Assembly: GCA_023393635.1 (NCBI GenBank)
Contig: JAEWKT010000011.1
Coordinates: forward strand, 1-64,000
Direction: 5' to 3'
DNA from: Pseudomonadota bacterium
Lineage (GTDB): Bacteria > Pseudomonadota > Gammaproteobacteria > Pseudomonadales > Moraxellaceae
DNA: 64,000 nucleotides
Positions within the stretch are counted from its first letter, which is position 1. The number at the start of each line of letters is the position of its first letter. Below, in pieces: positions 43,197-52,309 of the stretch. The notes under the pieces were generated by a model. It worked only from the letters and a program-made list of their open reading frames with translations. It searched no databases and was not told the origin of the DNA. The translations under genes and the position numbers were made by a program.

Positions 43197-43997
43197 CTAG
43201 TGATGACGCTGCACCACATGACGTTGCGATTTGGGCGCATCGGTAAATAACGGGTTTAAGGATTCCATTAAATCATCAACCTGCGCCTGGCATACCAATC
43301 CCTGATGAATGAAATGCTGGCAGACGTTATCATCGCTTAGTGCCAAAAACACAGGGTCATATACGCCTAAACTGACAAACAGCTCAGCGGTGGCCAAATT
43401 ATTAAATCGGTCGAGCAATACCCGATCCTGATAAAACAAAATTAAAGGCTCATCAGCTTGCATGGGATCAACATTTAATTGCGCGGCAAGCTCATACGGG
43501 TTTGCTTGCAGCCACAATAAATCAGCCAGTTCATTAAAGTAGCTGAGGTCAATAGAGTCTTCACCTGTTTTCACCTTACCGAGCCATGCCTTAAACGCCA
43601 GTATCGGGGCACCACGCAAGGTCATGCTCCAGATGGTATGGCGCACGTCCTCAGCTAAGCCAGCAGACAAATGAACCAAATGCTCAACCAGTCGTGGCTC
43701 CAGGGCACGCAATTTATCAAATAAGCCTAGGCCTTGCGGCTTTTTTTCATCAGGGGCAAACACATCAATATTCAGGCGTTGCAGTGTGGTTAAAGCCAGC
43801 GGCACTGTGGCTTCATAGATGGTTTGCAGTGCTTGCACATGCTGGGGCAGGAGCTGGTTTTGGCTTAATAAAGTTTGCCAGTCAATACTGGGCAAAAAAT
43901 GGTTGGCGCTATATTGGCGATGAAAGTGACGATGAAACTTTTGAGTTAAATCGGATTCCGAGTTAGTGCTTAAGGTATTCATAACTTTTTCATCCAT
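43197..43997 (-). CDS. Unrecognised 266-residue protein in the acetate island
   Basis: I do not recognise this gene. The product is soluble, leucine-rich and acidic, with many helix-forming stretches (LSQNQLLPQHVQALQTIYEATVP-like runs, each helical) and a basic end, RHVVQRHH. No signal peptide, membrane helix or cysteine-rich motif is visible. It lies between crbR and crbS on the minus strand, and the motif-like TTTGGCCTAG is about 110 bases upstream of its start, so it may be coregulated with acs. An in-frame ATG at 43982 could also be the start. Function cannot be assigned. Confidence 0.7.
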   Translation of the reverse strand: MDEKVMNTLSTNSESDLTQKFHRHFHRQYSANHFLPSIDWQTLLSQNQLLPQHVQALQTIYEATVPLALTTLQRLNIDVFAPDEKKPQGLGLFDKLRALEPRLVEHLVHLSAGLAEDVRHTIWSMTLRGAPILAFKAWLGKVKTGEDSIDLSYFNELADLLWLQANPYELAAQLNVDPMQADEPLILFYQDRVLLDRFNNLATAELFVSLGVYDPVFLALSDDNVCQHFIHQGLVCQAQVDDLMESLNPLFTDAPKSQRHVVQRHH

Positions 43998-44106
43998 GCA
44001 AACAAAACGATTTGCAGCAACGCTTTTGCCCTGATCAAGGCACAGGCTACTGCAAGACCGTTAATTTTATAGTTGAGGGAGAATTAGTTCTGTAGTGGAC
44101 TTAAGT

Positions 44107-44116
44107 CTAGGCCAAA
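44107..44116 (-). promoter_or_regulatory. Variant of the acetate-locus motif
   Basis: On the minus strand this reads TTTGGCCTAG, eight of ten bases like the acs copy. It overlaps a perfect 10-bp palindrome GACTTAAGTC (44098-44107) 100-120 bases upstream of the 43197-43997 gene. Its role is inferred. Confidence 0.35.
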
Positions 44117-44202
44117 TGAGAAAACTGTTTAACTGGATAAAAAACATCCTATTAGACAGCATTGTAAGCAAAGGTACATGTATTGAAATTGTAGCTTTGG
44201 CT

Positions 44203-47200
44203 TTAACTGCTAACACCCGCCAAAAATGCCCGCAGTGCCGCAGGTTTTAATGGTTTTTTGAGCAGCACAATGCCTAATTCTTTGACGCGTAGCGGCAAAT
44301 CAGGGTCACTATCCGCGGTAATCAGCGCAGCAGGAATGGCTTGGGTATTATAATGAATTAAAAATTCCAGACCCTCAATATCGGCTTCCAGATGCTGATC
44401 AACCAACAAGACCTGAATGGATTGCTGTGCCAAAATTTCTTTTGCTTGCGCTGGCGTTTGCGCTAAAAATAGGACGCAGCCCCATTTACTCAGCAAAACT
44501 TGCATGCCCTGCAAAATAGTAGGGTCATTGTCCACACACAATACGTTAAGGCCATTTAAAGTATTATTGGCCATCTGTATGGGTATTGACGGTGCACGTT
44601 GGGCAGCAACCATAGGTAGCGCCAGCATAAAACAGGCACCTTTACCCACGGTGGAATGAAAGATAATCTGGTGATTTAACCGTTTGGCCATGCGATCGAC
44701 AATGGCAAGCCCAAGCCCAATGCCTTGTTCCCCCCAGGGAGAGGCATGACCACCGCGCTGAAATTCATTAAATAACTGCATTTGTTGTTCAGGGGCAATG
44801 CCAGGCCCTGTATCCCAAACTCCCAGATACAAGTGGTTAGGGTTTTTATTGCTATGCCGCACGCCCACCACCACGCGCCCATGCGCTGTATAACGCAAGG
44901 CGTTACTGACCAGATTTTGCAACATACGGCGTAACCATTGTGCATCAGTTTTGACCCAGTGTTTGGTTTGGTGCACGTGCAGTTTAAGTTGCCGTTGTTC
45001 GGCCACACCCTGAAACTGCACTTGCAAATCATGCAGTAAATCCGCCAGCGCAAATTCACTGATATTAGGCTGAATGCCATTGCCATCCAGCCGTGCAATA
45101 TCCAGCAAGGCAGATAATATACTTTCGGCACCATGTAAGGCGCGGTCTAATTGTTGTAGGGTTTGCTGCTCAGGCTCAGGCAGCTCGGCCTGCTCTAATG
45201 CTGCAGCAAATAAACGCGCCGCATGCATGGGCTGTAATAAGTCATGGCTGGCTGCGGCCACAAAACGGCTTTTAGACATATTGGCCAGATCCGCTTGTTG
45301 CCGTGCTTGCTGTTGCTCATGCAGCGCAGTTTCGAGCTGTTGGGTACGATCATGCACCCGTGCTTCAAGCTGTGCTTCGGTATGCCTAAATACGGTAATA
45401 TCAGCATAAGTGGTGACAAAACCACCGCCTGCAATGGGGTAACCGCGCATTTCAATAATACGTCCATCAGCGCGCTGGCGTTCAAATTCATGGGCACTGC
45501 CTGCCTGCATCCACATAATTCGCTTGGCAATATGTTGTGCCACATCACCTGCGCCACATTCTCCACGTTCGGCGTTATAGCGAATTAAATTGGCTACAGG
45601 ACAGCCGACATACACAAAGTCAGGTGGATAATCAAATAACTCGATATAGCGACTATTCCATGCCACCAGACACATATCAGCATCGACCACACTGACTGCC
45701 TGGGTCATGTGGTTCATCATGGTAATGAGTAAACTCTGGTTAAAACGCTGCCATTGCGAGGCCTGATCTAAAATATTGACCACCTGCCCAATGGCTAAAC
45801 CATTGTCAACTAAAGCCGTGGTGAGCAGAGTACGTGCGGAGGCGGCCCCCACTGCTTGTGCTAAATACTGCTCGGTAAAACGCCACCAGCGATGATCCGC
45901 CAGCATGTTTTTATCAAAAGGTATTTGTTGCTCATGCGCAAATTGCTCAAAAATCTGTTCGGTTTTTTGTGGCCCATTAATGCGCGTGGTGAGGGCAATT
46001 AAATCACCAATATTTAAGCGCGTTTGCTGCTCGCCTAAATCAAAATTAACCAGCATATGATGGTGCTGTGAGGCGTCCTTTGCTTGCACCTCAGCTAATG
46101 GTGCTGTATTACTGCGGGTTGAATTGCTTGGATTGGCACGATTGCCTGAGCTGGTATTGATGATATGGCTACTGGCATGAATAGGCGTAACATGATTTGC
46201 CGCATGGTGTGTCGCATGAGTTGTTACATGGTCACTAGGATATGGATTAAACTGAAAAAAGCTTTCCGTCTGGATTTGTTCAGCAATGCTTAAAGGCTTA
46301 TATTTTGACACCCCAATAAATAACAATAAATTAAGCCCAAGTGACCACATCACCCCATGCGTTAAGGGTGCCATTGCGGCAAAGCCAAATAAGGCTTCAG
46401 GTTTTAACCAGTGTTGTTGCCACGGGCCATATTGTAATAATTGCCCAGCCCAGTCTTGCTGCATGGGCGGCATATTATGCAAAATGGCAGGCCAGAGCAG
46501 GGTATATGCCCACAGTACAAAGCCTGCAAACAAACCTGCCAATACCCCTTGCCTGCTGCCCCCACGCCAGTAAATACCCCCAATAATAGCAGGGGCAAAT
46601 TGAATCACCGCACTAAAGGCCAATAAGCCAAATGCTGACAACTGATTAATATCGGATAATAAACGATACACCATAAAGCCCAGCAGCATGACCAGGCCAA
46701 TGCAAATCCGCCGAATAATTTTAAGCCAGTAGGCTAAACGCTGATCCTGTTTACGCAGCAGGTTAAAACGCCATAAGATAGGCAAAATCAAATCATTGCT
46801 GAGCATAATAGAGAGGGAAAGCGTTGCCACTAATAACATGCCTGTTGCCGCAGAAAATCCACCTAAAAAGGCCAGCAGTGCAAGCCATGGCTGATCATGT
46901 AACATTGGCAGCATCAGCACCGCAAGGTCAGGCACAGGCAGCGCGCTTGGCGGCATATGCAGTGCCCAGCTGGCTATTGGAATAATAGCCAATATCATCA
47001 GGAGCAAATAAATAGAAAACCAGAAGCGTGCGCCTTTAATATGACGCTGGTCTTTTAGCTCTACGATTGCCACATGGAACTGCCTGGGCAAGCAGATAAT
47101 GGCAGCCGCCGCCAGCAAGGTTTGCGTCCAAAATGAACTTGGCAAGCCAGATTGCTGAATAGTATGAAATGCCGTGGCCAGATCCTGCTGCACCAACGAC

Positions 47201-47859
47201 ACAGGATGCTGGCTAAACAACAATGCGAATAGGCTGACCATAATTAATGCAAATAGCTTGACTGCCGACTCAAATGCCACGGCAACCATCAGGCCGCCCT
47301 GTTGCTCGCTACGGGCAAACTGCCTTGTGCCAAATAACATGGCAAGACCTGCCAATACAGCGGTGAGTAGCAACACGCCTTGGGTGGCAAATTTGGTATT
47401 TTGTTGTTCACCCAACAGTACCAGTGTGCTCATAGACACCGCACGCAGTTGCAAGGCCAGATAAGGCAATACGGCAATCACCGCCAACACAGCAACCACC
47501 GCCGCCAATCCACCCGATTTGCCATAACGTGCAGCAATAAAGTCTGCAATGGATGAAATGGGCTGATGCTGTCTAATTTTGCCAAGGCGTAGCCAGATGT
47601 CGTACATAAAGCCCAAAAATAGCAAGGGGCCTAAATAAATGGGCAAAAAACCAATGCCATTGCGTACGGTTTCACCCACCGCGCCATAAAACGTCCATGA
47701 TGAGCAGTACACGCCCAGTGTGAGACTAAACAGCAACATACGACCACGCTGGCCTAAGCGGCTGGCATACTTTTCACCAAAATAAGCGCAGGCAAATAAT
47801 GCTGCGATATACATGGCCAATACACCAACAATAATCCCGCTGTTCATGAGCCCACTCAT
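44203..47859 (-). CDS. crbS: SSF-histidine kinase-receiver hybrid sensor, CrbS-like
   Basis: This 1218-residue protein begins with a sodium:solute symporter-type membrane part of about 13 helices (residues 1-520), then a His/Ser/Thr/Asn-rich linker (about 536-600), a PAS-like region (about 715-800), a HisKA helix (phosphoacceptor His872 in AAASHDLLQP), an ATPase with NALRYTAHG and GIGLGLAIVDRMAKR, and a C-terminal receiver (Asp1154 in LLVDQHLEAD). The fused transporter is typical of CrbS/CbrA/MxtR sensors, which sense nutrients and drive a LuxR-type regulator. It is divergent from yjcH-actP. Ligand unknown; acetate is likely by context. Confidence 0.88.
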   Translation of the reverse strand: MSGLMNSGIIVGVLAMYIAALFACAYFGEKYASRLGQRGRMLLFSLTLGVYCSSWTFYGAVGETVRNGIGFLPIYLGPLLFLGFMYDIWLRLGKIRQHQPISSIADFIAARYGKSGGLAAVVAVLAVIAVLPYLALQLRAVSMSTLVLLGEQQNTKFATQGVLLLTAVLAGLAMLFGTRQFARSEQQGGLMVAVAFESAVKLFALIMVSLFALLFSQHPVSLVQQDLATAFHTIQQSGLPSSFWTQTLLAAAAIICLPRQFHVAIVELKDQRHIKGARFWFSIYLLLMILAIIPIASWALHMPPSALPVPDLAVLMLPMLHDQPWLALLAFLGGFSAATGMLLVATLSLSIMLSNDLILPILWRFNLLRKQDQRLAYWLKIIRRICIGLVMLLGFMVYRLLSDINQLSAFGLLAFSAVIQFAPAIIGGIYWRGGSRQGVLAGLFAGFVLWAYTLLWPAILHNMPPMQQDWAGQLLQYGPWQQHWLKPEALFGFAAMAPLTHGVMWSLGLNLLLFIGVSKYKPLSIAEQIQTESFFQFNPYPSDHVTTHATHHAANHVTPIHASSHIINTSSGNRANPSNSTRSNTAPLAEVQAKDASQHHHMLVNFDLGEQQTRLNIGDLIALTTRINGPQKTEQIFEQFAHEQQIPFDKNMLADHRWWRFTEQYLAQAVGAASARTLLTTALVDNGLAIGQVVNILDQASQWQRFNQSLLITMMNHMTQAVSVVDADMCLVAWNSRYIELFDYPPDFVYVGCPVANLIRYNAERGECGAGDVAQHIAKRIMWMQAGSAHEFERQRADGRIIEMRGYPIAGGGFVTTYADITVFRHTEAQLEARVHDRTQQLETALHEQQQARQQADLANMSKSRFVAAASHDLLQPMHAARLFAAALEQAELPEPEQQTLQQLDRALHGAESILSALLDIARLDGNGIQPNISEFALADLLHDLQVQFQGVAEQRQLKLHVHQTKHWVKTDAQWLRRMLQNLVSNALRYTAHGRVVVGVRHSNKNPNHLYLGVWDTGPGIAPEQQMQLFNEFQRGGHASPWGEQGIGLGLAIVDRMAKRLNHQIIFHSTVGKGACFMLALPMVAAQRAPSIPIQMANNTLNGLNVLCVDNDPTILQGMQVLLSKWGCVLFLAQTPAQAKEILAQQSIQVLLVDQHLEADIEGLEFLIHYNTQAIPAALITADSDPDLPLRVKELGIVLLKKPLKPAALRAFLAGVSS

Positions 47860-47909
47860 TAATTACGTCCTTGCATCATAACGGTGTATAAAACCTGCAA
47901 ATTATTGTT

Positions 47910-47939
47910 TTAGACCAAAGTCTTTATCCACCAAAGTCT
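47910..47939. promoter_or_regulatory. Motif pair in the crbS/yjcH intergenic region
   Basis: ACCAAAGTCT occurs twice in direct repeat (47914-47923 and 47930-47939), 16 bases apart. The first copy extends to TTAGACCAAA (47910-47919), the complement of the TTTGGTCTAA found upstream of acs. The repeat sits in the 271-base divergent promoter region of the sensor and the yjcH-actP operon, so it is a good regulator-site candidate. Confidence 0.45.
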
Positions 47940-48130
47940 AAGTTCCAAGTGTAGCGCAAGTTGTTACTGTCCTATACACAACAATTGCCAAATAGTGATT
48001 TAATGCTTGGAGCGCAACAAAACAAGCATGATTAAAATAGCAATTCAACCTATCGCATTGACTATCAATGTGGTGAATAAAAGCAGGTTTGGCTAAGCAT
48101 GGATTGGCTAAATATAAAGCGAGGTAGCGT

Positions 48131-48520
48131 ATGGAACACGATATAAACGATGATACAGCCAGCAACATCAATAATGACGTTTATCAGGACAGGCACGTAC
48201 AAGCCGTCTTAAATAACCCCAAATTTCAGGAATTAGTTCGTAAAAAGCGCACACTCAGCTGGAGTCTGGCCGCGCTGATGCTGTTTATTTATATTGGTTT
48301 TATCCTATTGGTGGCTTACGCCTCCGATTTTTTGCATAGCTCATTTAATGGGGCAACGACATGGGGTATACCCTTGGGCATTGGGGTGATTATTGCCGCA
48401 TTTGTCCTGACTGCGGTGTATGCAGTCATTGCCAATGGTGAGTATGAACGCTTAACACAGGATGTGATCAATGAGCTAGAAGGCAGCACGAGCAATAGCC
48501 AGGGAGTAAACCAGCCATGA
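48131..48520 (+). CDS. yjcH: DUF485 membrane protein, YjcH
   Basis: This 129-residue membrane protein has two helices (LSWSLAALMLFIYIGFILLV and IPLGIGVIIAAFVLTAVYA) and a hydrophilic N-terminus. It belongs to the DUF485/YjcH family, encoded just before the acetate permease. Its role is unproven; it may assist ActP. The last 4 bases overlap the actP start (ATGA), so they are translationally coupled. Confidence 0.9.
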   Translation: MEHDINDDTASNINNDVYQDRHVQAVLNNPKFQELVRKKRTLSWSLAALMLFIYIGFILLVAYASDFLHSSFNGATTWGIPLGIGVIIAAFVLTAVYAVIANGEYERLTQDVINELEGSTSNSQGVNQP

Positions 48521-50262
48521 GCATTCGCAGCAACGTTCAAAAAATTCGCTCAATAGGCATGCTGGGTACAGGCTGGTTGGTCAGCAACCTCCTCATGAGC
48601 AATATGGCCTATGCCTCACCCGATCTGGGAGCTGCCGAAAAACAGGCAACCAACTGGACTGCCATTGCCATGTTTGTCATCTTTGTGGTGGCAACCTTAT
48701 TTATTACCAAATGGGCAGCCAGCCGTACCAATTCAACCCGTGATTTTTATACCGCAGGTGGCGGCATTACGGGCTTTCAAAATGGCTTGGCCATTGCAGG
48801 CGACTTCATGTCTGCCGCCTCGTTTTTAGGTATTTCGGCCATGGTATTTAGCTCAGGCTATGATGGCTTACTGTACTCGCTTGGCTTTATGGTGGGCTGG
48901 CCGATTGTCTTGTTTTTAGTGGCTGAGCGCTTGCGTAACCTGGGCAAATATAACTTCTCGGATGTGGCGTCTTTTCGACTGGAAGAAAAGCCAGTACGTG
49001 CCATGGCCGCAGTCAACTCACTGGTGGTAGTGGCATTTTATTTAATTGCCCAGATGGTGGGTGCAGGTCAGCTCATTAAGCTGTTGTTTGGTCTTGATTA
49101 TAATATTGCCGTGGTCATTGTTGGCTTACTCATGATGGCCTATGTCATGTTTGGTGGCATGCTAGCTACCACGTGGGTACAAATTATTAAAGCCGCCATG
49201 CTGTTGTGCGGTGCCAGTTTTATGGCGTTTATGGTGCTTAAAGCCGTCGGCTTTAGCTTTAATAGCATGTTTGAGCAAGCCATTGCCGTGTATTCGCAAG
49301 CACATCAACTTAGCTTAACTGATGCAGCTGCCAAAATTATGGGACCAGGTGGTCTGGTGTCTAACCCGATTGATGCCATTTCTTTAGGTTTGGCCTTAAT
49401 GTTTGGTACCGCAGGTTTACCGCATATCTTAATGCGCTTTTTTACTGTCAAAGATGCCAAAGAAGCGCGTAAATCAGTGGTAGTGGCCACTGGCTTTATT
49501 GGCTACTTTTATTTGCTCACCTTTATTATCGGTTTTGGTGCCATCTTGTTTGTGGCGCAAAATCCATCTTATTTAGATACCGCCAAAATGGCCTTGACAG
49601 GCAAACTGGAGTTAATTGGTGGTAGCAACATGGCTGCGGTGCATCTGGCGCATGCGGTAGGTGGCAACTGGTTCCTGGGCTTTATCTCAGCCGTTGCTTT
49701 TGCCACTATTTTGGCAGTGGTGGCAGGTTTGACCTTATCAGGTGCGTCGTCGGTATCGCATGACTTATATGCCAACGTATTTAAAAAAGGCCAAACCACC
49801 GAAGCTTCACAGCTGCGCGTGTCCAAAATGGCAACCGTGGGCCTGGCTATTTTTGCCATGTTCCTGGGCATTGTGTTTGAAAAGCAAAACGTGGCCTTTA
49901 TGGTGGGCTTAGCCTTTGCCGTTGCTGCATCTGCCAACTTCCCTGTATTGGTATTGTCCATGTACTGGAAAGGATTGACCACACGTGGTGCCGTGGTTGG
50001 TGGCTGGTTGGGTTTAATGAGCGCCGTCATCATGATTTTCTTTACCAAAGCAGTATGGGTAGATACCTTAGCCATTAGCGATACCGCGCCATTGCCTTAT
50101 AGCAATCCTGCGTTATTTTCCATGCTGTTGGCCTTTGTGTCTTGCTGGTTGTTTTCAGTGACCGACAAGTCTGCCCGTGCGGCGCGTGATAAAGCCAATT
50201 TTGATGCACAATTTGTTCGTTCCATGACAGGCGTGGGTGCTTCTGGCGCGCAAGATCACTAA
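48517..50262 (+). CDS. actP: Cation/acetate symporter ActP
   Basis: ActP (581 residues) belongs to the sodium:solute symporter family and imports acetate and short carboxylates. Thirteen or so membrane helices are visible; FYTAGGGITGFQNGLAIAGD and FGTAGLPHILMRFFTVKDAKEAR are family signatures. The N-terminus has a signal-like hydrophobic stretch (LLMSNMAYASPD). It overlaps yjcH by 4 bases and is divergent from the sensor gene. It completes a transport-activation-regulation unit with acs. Confidence 0.95.
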   Translation: MSIRSNVQKIRSIGMLGTGWLVSNLLMSNMAYASPDLGAAEKQATNWTAIAMFVIFVVATLFITKWAASRTNSTRDFYTAGGGITGFQNGLAIAGDFMSAASFLGISAMVFSSGYDGLLYSLGFMVGWPIVLFLVAERLRNLGKYNFSDVASFRLEEKPVRAMAAVNSLVVVAFYLIAQMVGAGQLIKLLFGLDYNIAVVIVGLLMMAYVMFGGMLATTWVQIIKAAMLLCGASFMAFMVLKAVGFSFNSMFEQAIAVYSQAHQLSLTDAAAKIMGPGGLVSNPIDAISLGLALMFGTAGLPHILMRFFTVKDAKEARKSVVVATGFIGYFYLLTFIIGFGAILFVAQNPSYLDTAKMALTGKLELIGGSNMAAVHLAHAVGGNWFLGFISAVAFATILAVVAGLTLSGASSVSHDLYANVFKKGQTTEASQLRVSKMATVGLAIFAMFLGIVFEKQNVAFMVGLAFAVAASANFPVLVLSMYWKGLTTRGAVVGGWLGLMSAVIMIFFTKAVWVDTLAISDTAPLPYSNPALFSMLLAFVSCWLFSVTDKSARAARDKANFDAQFVRSMTGVGASGAQDH

Positions 50263-50619
50263 GAGTTTTTAAGCGAACTGCTAAAAAAGCCTTGATTGAT
50301 TCAGGGCTTTTTTATGCAAAAAACATAATCCTCTGACGACAGTATAAACGCCCTCTTTATATTCCCCTTGCTAAAGTAGAAACTAGAAAAGTGACGCAGG
50401 AGATTTATTTAGTACTGCTTAAAATCTATTAATAGAGGAATTTTTACCCATTTACTTAAATAACATTGGCTAAACTAATTTTTAAGTCATTCTAATATCG
50501 TTGTTTGCAAAAAAGCCACGTAGAACCCGAAAGTGATGCTTGCAACTTGTGTGCTAATATTTCACAATCCATTCGCTACGCCTCCTCTGTTATTCGAATA
50601 AATCAATAAGGACGCTTGA
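50263..50619 (+). other. Intergenic region between actP and the capsule locus
   Basis: The region is AT-rich. It holds the actP terminator (50283-50313) and, 60 bases before wza, an extended -10 (TGCTAATAT at 50552-50560). I looked for a JUMPstart/ops element (GGCGGTAGCGT) before wza and did not find one. No gene is visible. Confidence 0.5.
50283..50313 (+). terminator. Rho-independent terminator after actP
   Basis: AAAAAAGCCTTGA (50283-50295) pairs with TCAGGGCTTTTTT (50301-50313) with one G-T pair and loop TTGAT, ending in six T residues. Confidence 0.85.
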
Positions 50620-51762
50620 GTGCGATATTTTTTTAACGTTAATTGCCATACAAAAAAAGTCTATTGCTGGATTATACCGCTCATTTGTAGCAGCTTTTTA
50701 TTAAGTTGTAGTTTGGTGCCTGGCATGCGTACTGACGATCTGCCAGTAATGCCAGAGCAAGTCACACCATTACCTAATGGCCTGCAAGTTCAGCTACAGC
50801 CTGTCACCGCAGCACTAGTTAGCCAGCTATCAAATGGTCAAACCAGCTTTAACCAGGCGCTTAACCAGCTTTTTGAGCATCAACCCACCAATAACTATCC
50901 ATTGCAAAAAGGCGATGTGCTGTCCATTTACTTGTGGGCTTATCCAGAAATCACACCTCCTGTCAATGTCACTGAAGCCAATAGTGGGATGGTGGGCTTT
51001 AAAATTAATCAGGAAGGCAACCTGACTTTTCCACTGGTTGGGCAAATTCGGGCGCAAGGAAAAACAGTCAGTACCTTCCAGCGTGAACTAAACCAACGCT
51101 TAAGTCGCTACCTTAAACAGCCTGATGCGCAAGTGAAAGTGCTGCAATATAATGGGCACAAGTTTTTTGTCGATGGTGAAGTAAAGCTACCAGGCCAATA
51201 TGCTTTATCTGATGAACCATTAAACTTGTATGGTGCATTAAGTGCTGCAGGCGGTATGCTTAATACGGGTGACTTAAATGCCATTAGTTTTAGTCGTCAA
51301 GGCAATCATTATCAGTTTGGCCTGCGTGATCTGCAAAAACAGGGTTTATCGCCTAATCAGTTGTATATCCAAAATGGCGATGAAATTCATATTTTATCTA
51401 AAGAAAGCCGCAAAATTTATTTCTTGGGGGAAGCAGGCAGACCAGCACCGCTTATATTACGTGAACAAGGCATGAGCCTGGCTGATGTGATTGGTGAAGG
51501 GGCTGGCTTAAATCCGCTCAGTGCCAATCCTGCCAAAGTGTATGTGCTACGTGATGATGCCCAAAGCAATGTGGCCAATGTATATCAACTCGACTTATCG
51601 TCATTTACCAGTCTTGCTTTAGCGCAGCGTTTTGAGGTACAACCACGCGATATTATCTATGTCGATGCCAGTGGTCTGGCACGCTGGAGTCGTGTGCTTA
51701 ACTTATTGTTGCCATCAGCCACGGCAATTCGTACTGGTCAGCTCATTAGTAACGGCGACTAA
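50620..51762 (+). CDS. wza: Polysaccharide export outer-membrane lipoprotein
   Basis: Wza (380 residues) forms the octameric outer-membrane channel for capsule export. The N-terminal signal ends in a lipobox with Cys30 (FLLSC-SLVPG). The polysaccharide export domain (LQKGDVLSIYLWAYPEI) is followed by two SLBB-like repeats (VKLPGQYALSDEPLNLYGALSAAGG and EAGRPAPLILREQGMSLADVIG), and a C-terminal transmembrane helix (LARWSRVLNLLLPSATAI). The start is GTG 50620 with AAGGA seven bases before it. wzb starts on the next base. Confidence 0.95.
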   Translation: MRYFFNVNCHTKKVYCWIIPLICSSFLLSCSLVPGMRTDDLPVMPEQVTPLPNGLQVQLQPVTAALVSQLSNGQTSFNQALNQLFEHQPTNNYPLQKGDVLSIYLWAYPEITPPVNVTEANSGMVGFKINQEGNLTFPLVGQIRAQGKTVSTFQRELNQRLSRYLKQPDAQVKVLQYNGHKFFVDGEVKLPGQYALSDEPLNLYGALSAAGGMLNTGDLNAISFSRQGNHYQFGLRDLQKQGLSPNQLYIQNGDEIHILSKESRKIYFLGEAGRPAPLILREQGMSLADVIGEGAGLNPLSANPAKVYVLRDDAQSNVANVYQLDLSSFTSLALAQRFEVQPRDIIYVDASGLARWSRVLNLLLPSATAIRTGQLISNGD

Positions 51763-52197
51763 ATGGAATTTGAAACCATCTTAGTGTTATGTACGGGCAA
51801 TATTTGCCGTAGTCCGATGGCCGAGGGCTTACTAAAGCAGTACTTTCCCAATAAGACAGTACTCTCGGCAGGTCTGGAGAGGCTAGGAGATCAGCCAGCT
51901 GATCCGCATGCAATCAGCCTGATGCAGGATATGAGTATTGATATATCAACGCATTGTGCGCAGCAAGTAGATACTGCGTTATTAAAACAAGCGGATTTGA
52001 TTTTTGTGATGACCAAGCGGCAGCTTAAACTGCTAGAAAAACAATGGCCATTTGTACGGGGTAAGACATTTTTATTAGGGCACTGGCAACAGCAGGAAAT
52101 TCCTGATCCTTACCAGCAACCCAAAAGTGCTTTTATCTATGCAAGAGACATGATTGTTGCTGGTATTCAGGCCTGGCAGGAAAAACTGGGCAGTTAG
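51763..52197 (+). CDS. wzb: Low-molecular-weight protein-tyrosine phosphatase
   Basis: Wzb (144 residues) dephosphorylates Wzc to drive capsule polymerisation cycles. The P-loop CTGNICRSPM contains nucleophile Cys10 and Arg16, and the general acid Asp115 is in EIPDPYQQP. Length fits. It directly follows wza and precedes wzc, the standard order. Confidence 0.96.
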   Translation: MEFETILVLCTGNICRSPMAEGLLKQYFPNKTVLSAGLERLGDQPADPHAISLMQDMSIDISTHCAQQVDTALLKQADLIFVMTKRQLKLLEKQWPFVRGKTFLLGHWQQQEIPDPYQQPKSAFIYARDMIVAGIQAWQEKLGS

Positions 52198-52309
52198 GCA
52201 ATCCCTGAATTTCCCTTAAGAAGGGTGACTAAAGGGATATAAATACCGATTTTAATAACATCGATCTGAATAGTATCGATTTTGAAAAATTAACGAGTTG
52301 GAATAAATA

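Noticed and set aside
45074..45409. Long plus-strand frames inside the crbS gene
   Set aside because: They are shadow frames of a real protein with clear kinase and receiver motifs on the minus strand.
50500..50619. JUMPstart/ops element before wza
   Set aside because: GGCGGTAGCGT is not present; a loose match CGCTACGCCTCC on the opposite strand is wrong in orientation and sequence.
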